This document shows positions 17,615-27,200 of a stretch of DNA of 64,000 nucleotides, one piece after another. The DNA lies in contig JACKPW010000002.1 in assembly GCA_024233215.1 (NCBI GenBank), forward strand, positions 1 through 64,000, read 5' to 3'. Under the pieces are notes generated by a model, which saw only the letters and a program-made list of their open reading frames with translations, searched no databases and had not been told where the DNA came from. Every line of letters begins with the position of its first letter. Position 1 is the stretch's first letter. The stretch comes from Verrucomicrobiales bacterium. Its GTDB lineage: Bacteria > Verrucomicrobiota > Verrucomicrobiia > Limisphaerales > J093. A program made the translations under genes and the position numbers.

Positions 17615-20600
17615 TCAATCGCCCGCCCCGAGGTTGCCGGCGATGTCCGCCGCCATCGGGTGGTTCGGGTCCCGCTCCAACACCCGGCGCAACAAAGTCC
17701 GCGCCCGGGCCTTCTGGTTCAAACCCAGTCGCGCCTGTGCCTGCAGAAACAACGCCGTGGTTTCCTGCCGGAACTGAAGGTCGTCCTCGAAAAGCAGCAT
17801 CGTCGGCAACGACGTGGCAAAGTAGTCGATCCGGGCCTCCGTCTGCTGAAGCTCCCGGGCGTGGGCCAGCAGTTCGGTGAGGAGCTTCGTCGCCCTTGCC
17901 TTCCGGCCCAGACGCGCCCAGGACAGAGCGGAGAAGAAGGTCATCTCGCTGAAGGCGCGGGTGCTCATCTCCTGAAAATCACCCTTGAAGGTCGCGGCCC
18001 GCTGCCAGTGGTGCCGGGCGCGGGCGCGGGCGCCCAGCGCCTCGTGCGCACAGCCTAGCCAGTAGTGGACGTCGCTTTGGTTCGCCAGCAGGTGCCGCGA
18101 CTCGCCGAGATTCACCGGGGTCGTCAACGCCTTCTCGAAATGCGCGACCGCCCGGACCAGCAACCCGCGGTCGGTTTCCCTGCCCCCGGTCCGTCCTTTC
18201 CGTGGCCGTTCCCCTTTGGCTTGTGCACCGGCCAGCACGCCGGTCCCCTGCAATGCGGCTCGTCCGAGCCCCAGGTGCGCACGAACCCATTGCCCCAGCG
18301 GACCGCCCTCGCCGCCTTCCCACGGTTGGAAGTGACGACTGCTCACCAACGCGAGGGCCTCCGCATGCCGGCCGGTCTGATTGTAGAGCGCACACAGTTC
18401 CACGCTCAGGTCGTCGCGGCGTCGCACCAGTTCAGGTCGCTTTTCCAACGCCTGCAGGCGCTTCGCCGGTTTCTCGCCGAGCCTCTTCCAAAGCTGGTCG
18501 CGCTCATAGAGCAGGCGGGCGTCCGCGGGATTCGCGCGACACGCATGTGCATACGCCGCGCGGGCCTTCCCGGCTTGGCGACGAATGTTGAACAGGCCGA
18601 TGCCGAGGTTGCGCCAGACGATGCTGCAGCCCGGATCAAGCCGCGCGCTGCGCTGCCAGAGCCGGATGGCTTCCTCATGCCGCCGCCGGTCGTAGAACAG
18701 GTTGCCCAGATGGCAGGCCGCGCGCGCATCCCCGGGGTTCACCGCCAGCGCCGTCTCGAGGATGCCGATCTCCTCGAGACGCGACGGAAAGCAATAATCG
18801 GGGGGCGACGCGGCGGCCTGCCCAAACTCCCGCTTCGCGGCCTTGCGGTCTCCGAGCCGGGAATGCAGCCAGCCAAGGTAGTAGTGGATCATCGGTTCGG
18901 TCCCCAGATCACGCGGATCGACGGGAAGCGCCGCGGACGAACAGGCTTTCGCCATGGCCGTCGGGTCCGCCTTGCCGCGCCGCTTCCGCACCGACATCCA
19001 CCGGTTGGCACAGGTTTTCAGCAACCCGATGGCTTCCGCATACAAGCCCGCACCGGCGTAATCCAATGCGAGGTCCAGCGCGGTTTGCGCATCGCAGGTC
19101 AGGTCCTCTCCCGAAAGCTGGCGGGCCCACCAGTCCAGCGGATCCAATTTCAGCGTCGCACGCAGCAGGGTTTCCGCTTCGCCACGGAGATCGTTGGTGA
19201 TCCCGGCCCGCGAACGGGCCGCCGGTGCCGACTTCCGCGAAGGAGAGTCGCCCGCTTCGGCGAGCTTTCGCAACACCACCACCTTCAAGTCGCGCGCACG
19301 CAGGTTGTCCGTGTCAAAGCGAAGTGACTGCTCGAGATGTTCCCCGGCGCGGCGCCAATCCTGTCGCCGACAATCGAGTTCGGCCAGAGCATGAAACGAG
19401 GCTCCCGCCCACGCCTGGTTCCAGGTCGCCTTGTAGAAGGCGTCGTAGGCGGAGGACAGCAGGTCGGATTTCACCAGTGCATCCGCCTGATATCGGAGAC
19501 ACAGGCCGAGGTTGTAGAACGGTTCCCCATCCGCCGGGTTGGCGTTGCGACGGGTCAGCCGGTCAATGGCCCGCCGGAAATGGTCTTCCGCGGTGCCGAA
19601 CTCGCCGCGTTTCAGGTGCCAGAGGCCCAGGGCATTGTTGCAGCGGGCATCGAGTGGATCCCGCCGGAGCGCCTCGCGCCAGTAAAGGGTCGGGCAGCGG
19701 GTGGCATGGCGGTATTGATCCAGATGCAGTCCGGTGACGAAGAGTTCGTCGTTGCCGGGGATGTCGGCGGGTACGGGAGGTTCGGTTGCCGGTGGCGGGA
19801 CGCGGGCTTCGGCGTGCGGCTCCGGTTCAAGACGAATCACCGGCCGGCCTTGGTGATCGGAAACGAGCAGCGAGGTGTTGTCCTTCCGCCACGGACTCCC
19901 CTGCATGGGCGCCTCACTGATGAACGGCCTGCCAGGACGCAGGTCGGCTTTCCATAGCAACCCCCCGGAACCGTGGTGCTGGCGGCGCTCCAGCCGGATT
20001 TCAGCACCGGGAAGTTCGCGAGTCACAGAGACCCCGATTCTCAAGCGGTTGGGGGTCGACTGCAGGCTCACCGCGGCGTCCAGGTTGGCCTGGTGTGCCG
20101 GACCGATCTTCTGGATTGGATACCAGTGCTGACTCCAGGACTTCGTTTCGCCGGGCTGAAGGAAGCTGAAGTCGGGTTGGTTGTCGGTGTAGACCCCGGC
20201 CATGATCTCGATGTAAGGCGCGTGTTCGCCGGCGGCATCGGCGTCCGTGAGGTTGCGGTCCCAGGCGTAACCGAAATCGTGATTGCCCCAGGTCCACTGT
20301 TTCTTGCCGGGGGCGATGTGGTGGTTCGCGACGTGGATGATCCCCGCCTCCGCCCGGTAGTCGTAGCCGCCGAAGAAGTCCCCGCGCGACCCCAGGCACA
20401 TGTAGGAAGTGGGCACGGGGATGTTCGCGTAGAACGAGAGATCGTTCGGGGCATAGTCCGGGAAGCCGGCCCCTTCGGCCGCATCGTACGTGCTCCCAAC
20501 CCGGCTGCCGGGCGCGCAATGAGGCGGCACATACCGGGCCGATACTTCCTGTGGCGGCACCCCGCGCCGGCCCCTCGCACCATAATCCACACCGTAATAC

Positions 20601-21310
20601 CTGGCGTCGGCCAGGGGGTACCGGCTCATCGAGCGCCGGGCGTGGTCGGCAACGTAGGTGACGTCCGGCGGGAAGAAGCTCTGATACGCCGCGTGAACGC
20701 GGGTGGCCACATTGGCCCACCAGAGAAACGTCTGAGCCAGCGGAGTGCGGTTGCAGACCCGGACCTTCAGTTCCACATACGCCCGCCGGGGATGCAGGCA
20801 AACCCCGTGCATGCCCTTCATGCGTGCCATGGGATCATGGTCGCCGCACCAGACCGTGACACTGCCATCGGGACTCCGTTCGATGGTGGTGTCGACCGGC
20901 ATGAACGTGGCGGGACGATGGTGTTGCGGCCAGTTGAACTCGATGCCGCCGCTGATCCATGGCCCGGCGAGACCGACGAGCGCGGGTTTGATCACAGGCT
21001 GGTGGTAGATCAGGTCGTACCCATTCGTTCGGTCGAGGATGCGATGGATGCGGCCCCCGATTTCCGGGAGCACGAGCACGCGGAGATACTCGTTCTCAAT
21101 CCAGATCGCCTGCCATTCCCGGGGAACCGGTTCCTCCGCGATGCGGTCGATAAACGGCAGCGGGTAAACCTTGCCGCTGCTGCCCTGATAAACGCGTTTC
21201 TCGAGGAACATGGGGTTCCGGTCCGGGGCCGCCGGCAGGTAAGTGGGCAGCGTGATCCGCTCCTGCCGGACGCGAACCCGTGGGGCTGCCTTTCGATTTC
21301 TGTTCTTCAT
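17615..21310 (-). CDS. Large DUF5107 and TPR-repeat protein
   Basis: The ATG 21310 gives 1231 aa (an in-frame start at 21358 adds 16 unlikely residues). The N-terminal half matches DUF5107: a beta-sandwich related to aldose epimerases and carbohydrate-active folds, with IENEYLRVLVLPEIGGRIHR, GGIEFNWPQHHRPATFMPVD and YIEIMAGVYTDNQPDFSFLQ. The C-terminal half (from about residue 560) is a chain of TPR helices, e.g. ARCNNALGLWHLKRGEF, AACHLGNLFYDRRRHEEAI. No signal peptide is seen. Such proteins are frequent beside carbohydrate-use genes in PVC and Bacteroidota genomes. It diverges from the HzsA-like gene over a 220-base promoter region. Confidence 0.85.
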   Translation of the reverse strand: MKNRNRKAAPRVRVRQERITLPTYLPAAPDRNPMFLEKRVYQGSSGKVYPLPFIDRIAEEPVPREWQAIWIENEYLRVLVLPEIGGRIHRILDRTNGYDLIYHQPVIKPALVGLAGPWISGGIEFNWPQHHRPATFMPVDTTIERSPDGSVTVWCGDHDPMARMKGMHGVCLHPRRAYVELKVRVCNRTPLAQTFLWWANVATRVHAAYQSFFPPDVTYVADHARRSMSRYPLADARYYGVDYGARGRRGVPPQEVSARYVPPHCAPGSRVGSTYDAAEGAGFPDYAPNDLSFYANIPVPTSYMCLGSRGDFFGGYDYRAEAGIIHVANHHIAPGKKQWTWGNHDFGYAWDRNLTDADAAGEHAPYIEIMAGVYTDNQPDFSFLQPGETKSWSQHWYPIQKIGPAHQANLDAAVSLQSTPNRLRIGVSVTRELPGAEIRLERRQHHGSGGLLWKADLRPGRPFISEAPMQGSPWRKDNTSLLVSDHQGRPVIRLEPEPHAEARVPPPATEPPVPADIPGNDELFVTGLHLDQYRHATRCPTLYWREALRRDPLDARCNNALGLWHLKRGEFGTAEDHFRRAIDRLTRRNANPADGEPFYNLGLCLRYQADALVKSDLLSSAYDAFYKATWNQAWAGASFHALAELDCRRQDWRRAGEHLEQSLRFDTDNLRARDLKVVVLRKLAEAGDSPSRKSAPAARSRAGITNDLRGEAETLLRATLKLDPLDWWARQLSGEDLTCDAQTALDLALDYAGAGLYAEAIGLLKTCANRWMSVRKRRGKADPTAMAKACSSAALPVDPRDLGTEPMIHYYLGWLHSRLGDRKAAKREFGQAAASPPDYCFPSRLEEIGILETALAVNPGDARAACHLGNLFYDRRRHEEAIRLWQRSARLDPGCSIVWRNLGIGLFNIRRQAGKARAAYAHACRANPADARLLYERDQLWKRLGEKPAKRLQALEKRPELVRRRDDLSVELCALYNQTGRHAEALALVSSRHFQPWEGGEGGPLGQWVRAHLGLGRAALQGTGVLAGAQAKGERPRKGRTGGRETDRGLLVRAVAHFEKALTTPVNLGESRHLLANQSDVHYWLGCAHEALGARARARHHWQRAATFKGDFQEMSTRAFSEMTFFSALSWARLGRKARATKLLTELLAHARELQQTEARIDYFATSLPTMLLFEDDLQFRQETTALFLQAQARLGLNQKARARTLLRRVLERDPNHPMAADIAGNLGAGD

Positions 21311-21530
21311 CGTGACGCTGGTGCCCGCACCCTTGCCACAATCGGGTCGTTTTGTCATCCGTGGTGACGGTGGAGAGTGGGGGTGCGCGGTTCAGGATCC
21401 TCGATCTGGCCCTCGTAAACGCAACGTCATGGCCCGATTTGCCCTCACGAGGAACTGGAAGGAGCCGGGCGTGCGCACACTCCGCGGGCACAAGCTGGAA
21501 TGACTCTTGACCTGCCAGAAGGAAAGGTCT

Positions 21531-24500
21531 GTGCTTATCAGGAAGATGCATTGTGCGCTTCATCCAGCCGGCCCCTTCACGATCCTCACCGGCGCGCTCA
21601 TCCTATCCGCGCTGGCGGCTGTCGAGGTTCCGGGCGACCGGCCCGATTGGTATCAGCGTGGGGACAGCTGGCAGGAAACGGTGCGTTTGTCCCGTGAAGC
21701 GCTGGTCCGTCATGCGGAAAGGGGAGCAGCCGCCTCCTATGCCCCCATCCCCCCCGGCGTGCTTTTTGGCGTCTGGCACCAAATCGGACCCTTTCCCAAG
21801 CCGCCGGGTGACGATGGGTGGGACCATGCATTCCCGCCTGAGCAGGAGGTCGTCTTGTCCCGGAACTGTGGGAAACTCTCCTGGGCGAGGAACCCGCGGG
21901 CGGATGGCGCCTGGTACGAGGACATCGATCTGCCGGACCACGCTTCGGTCTACATGTTTCGTACCATCACCTCGCAAACCGCCAGGTCCCTGACCGTATA
22001 CGTGGGCTGCGACGACCGCTTCAAGCTCTGGCTCAACGGCCGTTGCATCGCCGGCCATGTGGGTGTCCCGCGCGACCAACCCGTCGAACTGCCGCTGGAG
22101 GCGGGCGAGAACGCCCTGCTGCTGAAACTCTACAACGTCACCGGTGGCAGGGGTTATTCGTTCTCCACCACGCCGAACGCCGCCCCTCGGAGGGATCGAG
22201 CCGACGATCCGGAATCGATGCTCTGGGCGCTGGTCGCGCGTGATTTCCCGGACCCGACCGCCGGGCAGCGGATGCGTTGGGAACGGGAGGATCTGATCTG
22301 GCAGCAGGCGTGGAAGGCCGGGGACTTGACCGAATTGGCGAACCGCTATGTCGCCGCGATTCATGGCGGGGCGGACCTCAAGGCCGAAGCCGCCCAACTC
22401 GCCGGAGTGGTCCGCGACGATGGCGACCTCCAGGCGGTTCGAGACGTCTACTATCGATCCCGCACGATCGAGGCAGCCTTCAAGACGGTGGAGAACCTGG
22501 GCATCGCCCCGTTGCGCCGGGCCATCGTGGACCTGATGGACTCGTTTGGTCCGGAGTATCCCAACGGTCGGGACTATCTCGCGCGGTTGACACGGCTTGA
22601 GCAAACGCGTGACGCGATCATCGCGAACGGCGGTGCCGACCTCGAGGGGGTGGTGCGCATGGCCCATGACCTCAACGCGCTCCGGCGCGAGGCCCTGCTG
22701 GCGAATCCGCTGCTCGACTTCGACCGACTGCTCCTGATCAAGCGCCGGGGCGATCTCGGGCTGCCGCAGAACTGGCAGGGGAACTGTGTCATGAGGGGCG
22801 GCTTTGACAATGAAATCGCCGTCCTTTCACCGGTTCGGCCCGGGGGTGCATTGACCACGCTTTACCGTCCGGCAGACGATGTGTTTGTGGGGGATGTGGA
22901 CCTGCACTGGGACGGCGACCGCATGCTGTTTTCCAAGCCGGTAAGGACGAACCACAGTCGCTACGAGATCTTCGAAATCAAGGCCGATGGGACGGGGCTC
23001 CGGCAGGTGTCGCGCAGTGAACCTGACGTGGACAATTACGATGCCTGCTATCTGCCGGACGGGAGGATCATCTATGACTCAACCGCCTGTTTCCAGGGCG
23101 TGCCCTGCGTCGGGGGCGGGAACCAGGTCGCCAACCTCTATGTCATGGATCCGGACGGAACCGGCGTGCGTCGCCTCTGTTTCGATCAGGATCACGACTG
23201 GTGCCCCTCGGTCATGAACGATGGTCGCGTGATCTTCTCGCGTTGGGAATACAGCGACACCCCGCACTATTTCACGCGCATTGTCATGACCATGAACCCG
23301 GATGGCACCAACCAGCGGGCCACCTATGGCAGCAATTCCTACTGGCCGAACTCGACGTTCTATCCCCGCGCCATCCCCGGTCATCCGTCCCAGTTTGTGG
23401 GGATCATCTCGGGGCACCACGGCGTGCCGCGCATGGGTGAACTGATCGTGTTCGATCCGTCCCGGGGGCAGCATGAAGCCGACGGTGTGGTGCAACGCAT
23501 TCCCGGTCACGGTCAGCGGGTGGAGCCGGTCATTCGCGATACCCTGGTCGATGATTCCTGGCCCCGTTTCTTGCATCCCTTCCCCCTCAGTACGAAGTAT
23601 TTCCTGACCGCCTGCCAGTTGGACGCGCAATCGCCATGGGGCATCTATCTGGTCGATGTCTTCGACAACCTCGTTCCGATCCGCGTGGAACCGGGGGTGG
23701 CCCTCCTGGAACCCGTGCCCCTGCGTCAAACCGAACGTCCGCCGGTCATTCCGGACAAGGTCGACCCGACGCGCAAGGACGCCATCGTCTATCTGTCCGA
23801 CATTTACGCGGGTGGCGGGCTGAAGGGCGTGGAACGGGGTGCCGCGAAGAAGCTTCGGCTTTACAGCTTCGATTACGGTTACCAGGACCTGGCCAATCAC
23901 ACTTACATCGGCATGGAAGGTCCCTGGGATGTCCACCGCATCCTCGGTACCGTCGACATCGAGGAGGACGGTTCCTCCGTCTTCCGCATCCCGGCCAACA
24001 CCCCGATTGCCGTCCAGCCACTCGACGAGGACGGCATGGCGCTGCAACTGATGCGCAGCTGGCTGGTGGCCATGCCAGGCGAGACGCTGTCCTGTGTCGG
24101 CTGCCACGAACGCAGCAACGAAGTGCCGCAGGTACAACCCACCCTCGCCAACCGGAAACCGCCCCAGGAGATTCAACCCTGGTACGGACCCGCCCGCGGA
24201 TTCAGTTTCGACCGCGAAGTGCAGCCCGTCGTCGACCGCCACTGCATCGGCTGTCATAACGACGCGCCTTACGAGGGTCGCCAGCTGGTCGACCTGCGGC
24301 AGGACAATGTCCAGAACTTCAGCCGGGCTTACCGGGTGCTGCAGGAACAGGTGCGGCGCCCGGGCCCGGAAAGCGACTATCACATGTTCCCGCCCGCCGA
24401 GTACCACGCCGACACCAGCCCGCTGATCCAGATGCTGCGCAAGGGGCACCATGGAGTTGAACTGGATCGCGAGTCCTATGAGCGTCTCTACACGTGGATC

Positions 24501-25448
24501 GATCTGAATGTGCCCTATTACGGTACCTGGAGTGAGTTCCGCGCCATTCCGCACGGACAGCGGGAGCGCCGGATCGAACTGCGCCGACGCGACGCCGGAG
24601 TCGAGGAGGATTACGAAGTCGTTCCGAACCTGGCCGCAACGCCGGTCCGGCCGATCATCCCCGAACCGCCGAAGCCGGTCCAGGTGACCCGCGTGGATTG
24701 TCCCGACTGGCCTTTTGACAGCGCGGAGGCCCGGCGACGTCAGGGCAAGGTGCGCGAGCAGGTCATGGTCGTGGAAGGCCAGGGTTCCGTGAAGCTTGAG
24801 ATCCCGATGGTCCGGATCCCTGCCGGCGACTTCGTCATGGGGGATGCCGCCGGGGCGAGCGACGAAAACCCGCTCTGCCGGGTCAGGATCGACCGGCCCT
24901 TCTGGATTGCCCGGGCAACCATCAGCAATGCGCAGTTCGCCCTCTTCGATACCAACCACGACAGCGGGTATCTGGACCGCGAGGGCAAGGACCACAACAA
25001 CCGCGGGGTCCCGATGAACCGTCCCGAACAGCCGGTGGTTCGCGTTTCCTGGGCCCAGGCGATGGCCTTCTGCGAATGGCTTTCCGCCCAAACCGGCCGG
25101 CGCTTCACGCTGCCCACGGAAGCGCAGTGGGAATTCGTCTGCCGGGCCGGGGCCCCCGCCGACCAGGCCGGATCGAGCCGTGCCTGGGGCATCGACCGAA
25201 TGCCGGATGAGATCTCCGAATGGACGCGAAGTGACTATCGATCCTACCCCTACCTGCCGGACGACGGTCGCGATGACGGTCTGCCGGCGGGGCGGAAGGT
25301 GGTTCGCGGTGCCCGGGGTATCAACATGCCCGACAATCGTCGGGATACCTACCGGCTCAGCTACCAGTGGTGGCAGGGCGTCTGGGACGTCGGCTTCCGG
25401 GTGGTGTGTCTGGACGACGCGCGCCCTTTGGTTGCCTCCCAGCCCTAG
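21531..25448 (+). CDS. HzsA-related propeller, cytochrome c and FGE-sulfatase domain fusion
   Basis: A GTG preceded by gaaggaaagg gives 1305 aa with a signal peptide (FTILTGALILSALAAVEVPG). Order of parts: a PA14/galactose-binding-like region (VYVGCDDRFKLWLNGRCIAG, about 140-200); a beta-propeller of the hydrazine-synthase-alpha-like type (about 420-830) with LCFDQDHDWCPSVMNDGRV and SGHHGVPRMGELIVFD; two heme c sites, CVGCH (about 855) and CIGCH (about 905); and a C-terminal formylglycine-generating-enzyme/EgtB-type domain (about 1090-1305) with IPAGDFVMGDAAGASDENP and FTLPTEAQWEFVCRAGAP. It is exported and may bind heme. HzsA-like similarity does not imply anammox, as many PVC genomes carry such proteins. 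dhaK starts 16 bases downstream. Confidence 0.85.
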   Translation: MLIRKMHCALHPAGPFTILTGALILSALAAVEVPGDRPDWYQRGDSWQETVRLSREALVRHAERGAAASYAPIPPGVLFGVWHQIGPFPKPPGDDGWDHAFPPEQEVVLSRNCGKLSWARNPRADGAWYEDIDLPDHASVYMFRTITSQTARSLTVYVGCDDRFKLWLNGRCIAGHVGVPRDQPVELPLEAGENALLLKLYNVTGGRGYSFSTTPNAAPRRDRADDPESMLWALVARDFPDPTAGQRMRWEREDLIWQQAWKAGDLTELANRYVAAIHGGADLKAEAAQLAGVVRDDGDLQAVRDVYYRSRTIEAAFKTVENLGIAPLRRAIVDLMDSFGPEYPNGRDYLARLTRLEQTRDAIIANGGADLEGVVRMAHDLNALRREALLANPLLDFDRLLLIKRRGDLGLPQNWQGNCVMRGGFDNEIAVLSPVRPGGALTTLYRPADDVFVGDVDLHWDGDRMLFSKPVRTNHSRYEIFEIKADGTGLRQVSRSEPDVDNYDACYLPDGRIIYDSTACFQGVPCVGGGNQVANLYVMDPDGTGVRRLCFDQDHDWCPSVMNDGRVIFSRWEYSDTPHYFTRIVMTMNPDGTNQRATYGSNSYWPNSTFYPRAIPGHPSQFVGIISGHHGVPRMGELIVFDPSRGQHEADGVVQRIPGHGQRVEPVIRDTLVDDSWPRFLHPFPLSTKYFLTACQLDAQSPWGIYLVDVFDNLVPIRVEPGVALLEPVPLRQTERPPVIPDKVDPTRKDAIVYLSDIYAGGGLKGVERGAAKKLRLYSFDYGYQDLANHTYIGMEGPWDVHRILGTVDIEEDGSSVFRIPANTPIAVQPLDEDGMALQLMRSWLVAMPGETLSCVGCHERSNEVPQVQPTLANRKPPQEIQPWYGPARGFSFDREVQPVVDRHCIGCHNDAPYEGRQLVDLRQDNVQNFSRAYRVLQEQVRRPGPESDYHMFPPAEYHADTSPLIQMLRKGHHGVELDRESYERLYTWIDLNVPYYGTWSEFRAIPHGQRERRIELRRRDAGVEEDYEVVPNLAATPVRPIIPEPPKPVQVTRVDCPDWPFDSAEARRRQGKVREQVMVVEGQGSVKLEIPMVRIPAGDFVMGDAAGASDENPLCRVRIDRPFWIARATISNAQFALFDTNHDSGYLDREGKDHNNRGVPMNRPEQPVVRVSWAQAMAFCEWLSAQTGRRFTLPTEAQWEFVCRAGAPADQAGSSRAWGIDRMPDEISEWTRSDYRSYPYLPDDGRDDGLPAGRKVVRGARGINMPDNRRDTYRLSYQWWQGVWDVGFRVVCLDDARPLVASQP

Positions 25449-25464
25449 TCAGGACTCGAATACC

Positions 25465-26466
25465 ATGGCCATGAAGAAGTTCATCAACGATCCCTCCCGG
25501 CTCACCGAGGAGCTGCTGGAGGGATTCGCGCTCGCGCACCGCGACATCGTCTCCGTCAGCCCCGGCCGATTGGTCACGAGGGTGCAGCCGAAATCCCCCG
25601 ACAAGGTGGCACTCGTCACGCTGGGCGGCGCGGGACATGAACCGGCCTTGAGCGGGTTCGTCGGTGAGGGAATGCTCGATATCAGCGTGGTCGGCGACAT
25701 ATTCGCGGCACCGGGCCCGCCTCCGGTCTTCGAGGCGTTGAAACGGGCCGACCGCCCCGCGGGAACCCTGTTCGTGGTGCTGAACCACGCCGGCGATGTC
25801 CTGAGCGCCGACATGGCGATGCAGATGGCCGAAGCGGAGGGGCTCAAGGTCCGAAAGCTCCTGACTCACGAGGACATTGCCGCCGGCCCCGATGCCCCGG
25901 AGACCGACCGGAGGGGGCTGGTCGGCTGCATCCCGCTTTACAAAATCGCCGGGGCTGCGGCGGAGGCGGGTAGGAGTCTTGAGGAAGTGCACGCCATCGC
26001 GGAGCGGTTCAACCGGAACATGGCGACGCTCGCCGTGGCGATGAAGGCCGCCACTCACCCGGCGACCGGCGAAACCCTCTTCGCGCTGGCCGACGATGAG
26101 ATGGAAATCGGGATGGGACAACACGGCGAGGCCGGGACCGGTCCCTGCAAAATCCGCAGTGCCGACGAGACCGCAGCGCTGATGATGGAGCGCCTTCTCC
26201 ATGCCATCGGCGCCACCAAAGGCGATCGCCTCATGGTGATCCTGAACGGGGCCGGGGCCACCACTTTGATGGAACTCTATATCGTGCTGAACGGGGTGAA
26301 GAAGTACCTCGACGAACGAGGTATCGAGATCGTGGCCTGCCGGGTGGGTGAATTGCTGACCGTCCAGGAAATGGCCGGCTTCCAGATGTTCGCGGCCCGG
26401 ATGGACGATGAACTGCTGGCGCTCTGGAACGCCCCCTGCAGGACGCCGTCGCTCACCGTGGCGTGA
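25465..26466 (+). CDS. dhaK: Dihydroxyacetone-kinase-type sugar kinase, DhaK subunit
   Basis: The 333-aa product is a DhaK-family subunit: KKFINDPSRLTEELLEGFAL at the start, LVTLGGAGHEPALSGFVGEGM (the GGxGHEP signature), VLNHAGDVLSADMAMQMAE, and MGQHGEAGTGPC, whose His220 matches the histidine that holds the substrate covalently. DhaK binds a short ketose and DhaL supplies ATP or phosphate. Some family members act on erythrulose or other ketoses rather than dihydroxyacetone, and the neighbours favour that. The next gene starts 14 bases after its stop. Confidence 0.9.
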   Translation: MAMKKFINDPSRLTEELLEGFALAHRDIVSVSPGRLVTRVQPKSPDKVALVTLGGAGHEPALSGFVGEGMLDISVVGDIFAAPGPPPVFEALKRADRPAGTLFVVLNHAGDVLSADMAMQMAEAEGLKVRKLLTHEDIAAGPDAPETDRRGLVGCIPLYKIAGAAAEAGRSLEEVHAIAERFNRNMATLAVAMKAATHPATGETLFALADDEMEIGMGQHGEAGTGPCKIRSADETAALMMERLLHAIGATKGDRLMVILNGAGATTLMELYIVLNGVKKYLDERGIEIVACRVGELLTVQEMAGFQMFAARMDDELLALWNAPCRTPSLTVA

Positions 26467-26480
26467 CCTCCGCGATCCGC

Positions 26481-27155
26481 ATGAGCCAGACCCTCTCCGC
26501 CAACGACTTCATCGCCATGCTCCGCGGAGCCGGCGCGACCATCCGGGAGCATGCGGCCGAACTGACCCGCCTGGACAGCCTGACCGGTGACGGCGATCAC
26601 GGGACCGCCATGTTGCGGGCCATGGACGCAGTCGAGCAGGCGATTGCCGAACACGCCGACGCCGGTCCCGGGACAATGCTCACGAAGGCGGGCTGGGCCG
26701 TGATGTCGGCAGCCGGCGGTTCCACCGGGCCTTTGCTGGGAAGTTTCCTCATGGGCATGGGGGCGACGCTCACAGGCAACCGTCCCTTCGACGGTCCCGT
26801 CGTTGCCGCAGCCCTCCGTGGCGGTATCAACCAAATGCACAAGCAGAGCAAGGCACAGATCGGTGACCGCACGATGATGGACGCGCTCCTGCCTGCCGCC
26901 GCCGCCATGGACGCGGCCGCGCCGGACGCCTCACCGGCGGATTTGTTGAAGCTCGCCGCGGCCGCCGCGGCCGCCGGGGCCGCGGCCACCCGGGGCATGC
27001 ACGCGAAGTTCGGCCGGGCCCGCAATCTCGGTGACCGCGTCCTCGGTCATGCCGATCCAGGCGCCACTTCCATGGCTCTCATCCTCGCCGGATTCCGCGA
27101 CGGGGTCAGTCCTGCAGCTATTGGCGGCGCTCTCCCCGTCAATCGTGAGGACTGA
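26481..27155 (+). CDS. dhaL: Dihydroxyacetone-kinase-type sugar kinase, DhaL subunit
   Basis: The 224-aa product carries the DhaL metal/nucleotide motifs: LDSLTGDGDHGTAM near residue 38 (the Asp ladder), AAGGSTGPLLGSF, and KFGRARNLGDRVLGHADPG near the end. It should bind ADP/ATP and complete the kinase with the DhaK subunit upstream. No DhaM-type phosphotransferase protein is present, so an ATP-dependent enzyme is more likely than a PEP-dependent one. An in-frame GTG overlapping the dhaK stop (26463) would add six residues. Confidence 0.92.
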   Translation: MSQTLSANDFIAMLRGAGATIREHAAELTRLDSLTGDGDHGTAMLRAMDAVEQAIAEHADAGPGTMLTKAGWAVMSAAGGSTGPLLGSFLMGMGATLTGNRPFDGPVVAAALRGGINQMHKQSKAQIGDRTMMDALLPAAAAMDAAAPDASPADLLKLAAAAAAAGAAATRGMHAKFGRARNLGDRVLGHADPGATSMALILAGFRDGVSPAAIGGALPVNRED

Positions 27156-27200
27156 CCCTCGAGCGGCCACTGCAATCGCAATCCCGAAAATGGGCTCCCA

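Noticed and set aside
21531..25448. Evidence for anammox from the hydrazine-synthase-like propeller
   Set aside because: HzsA-like propeller proteins occur widely in PVC bacteria; no HzsB/C, hydrazine dehydrogenase or other anammox genes are in the window.
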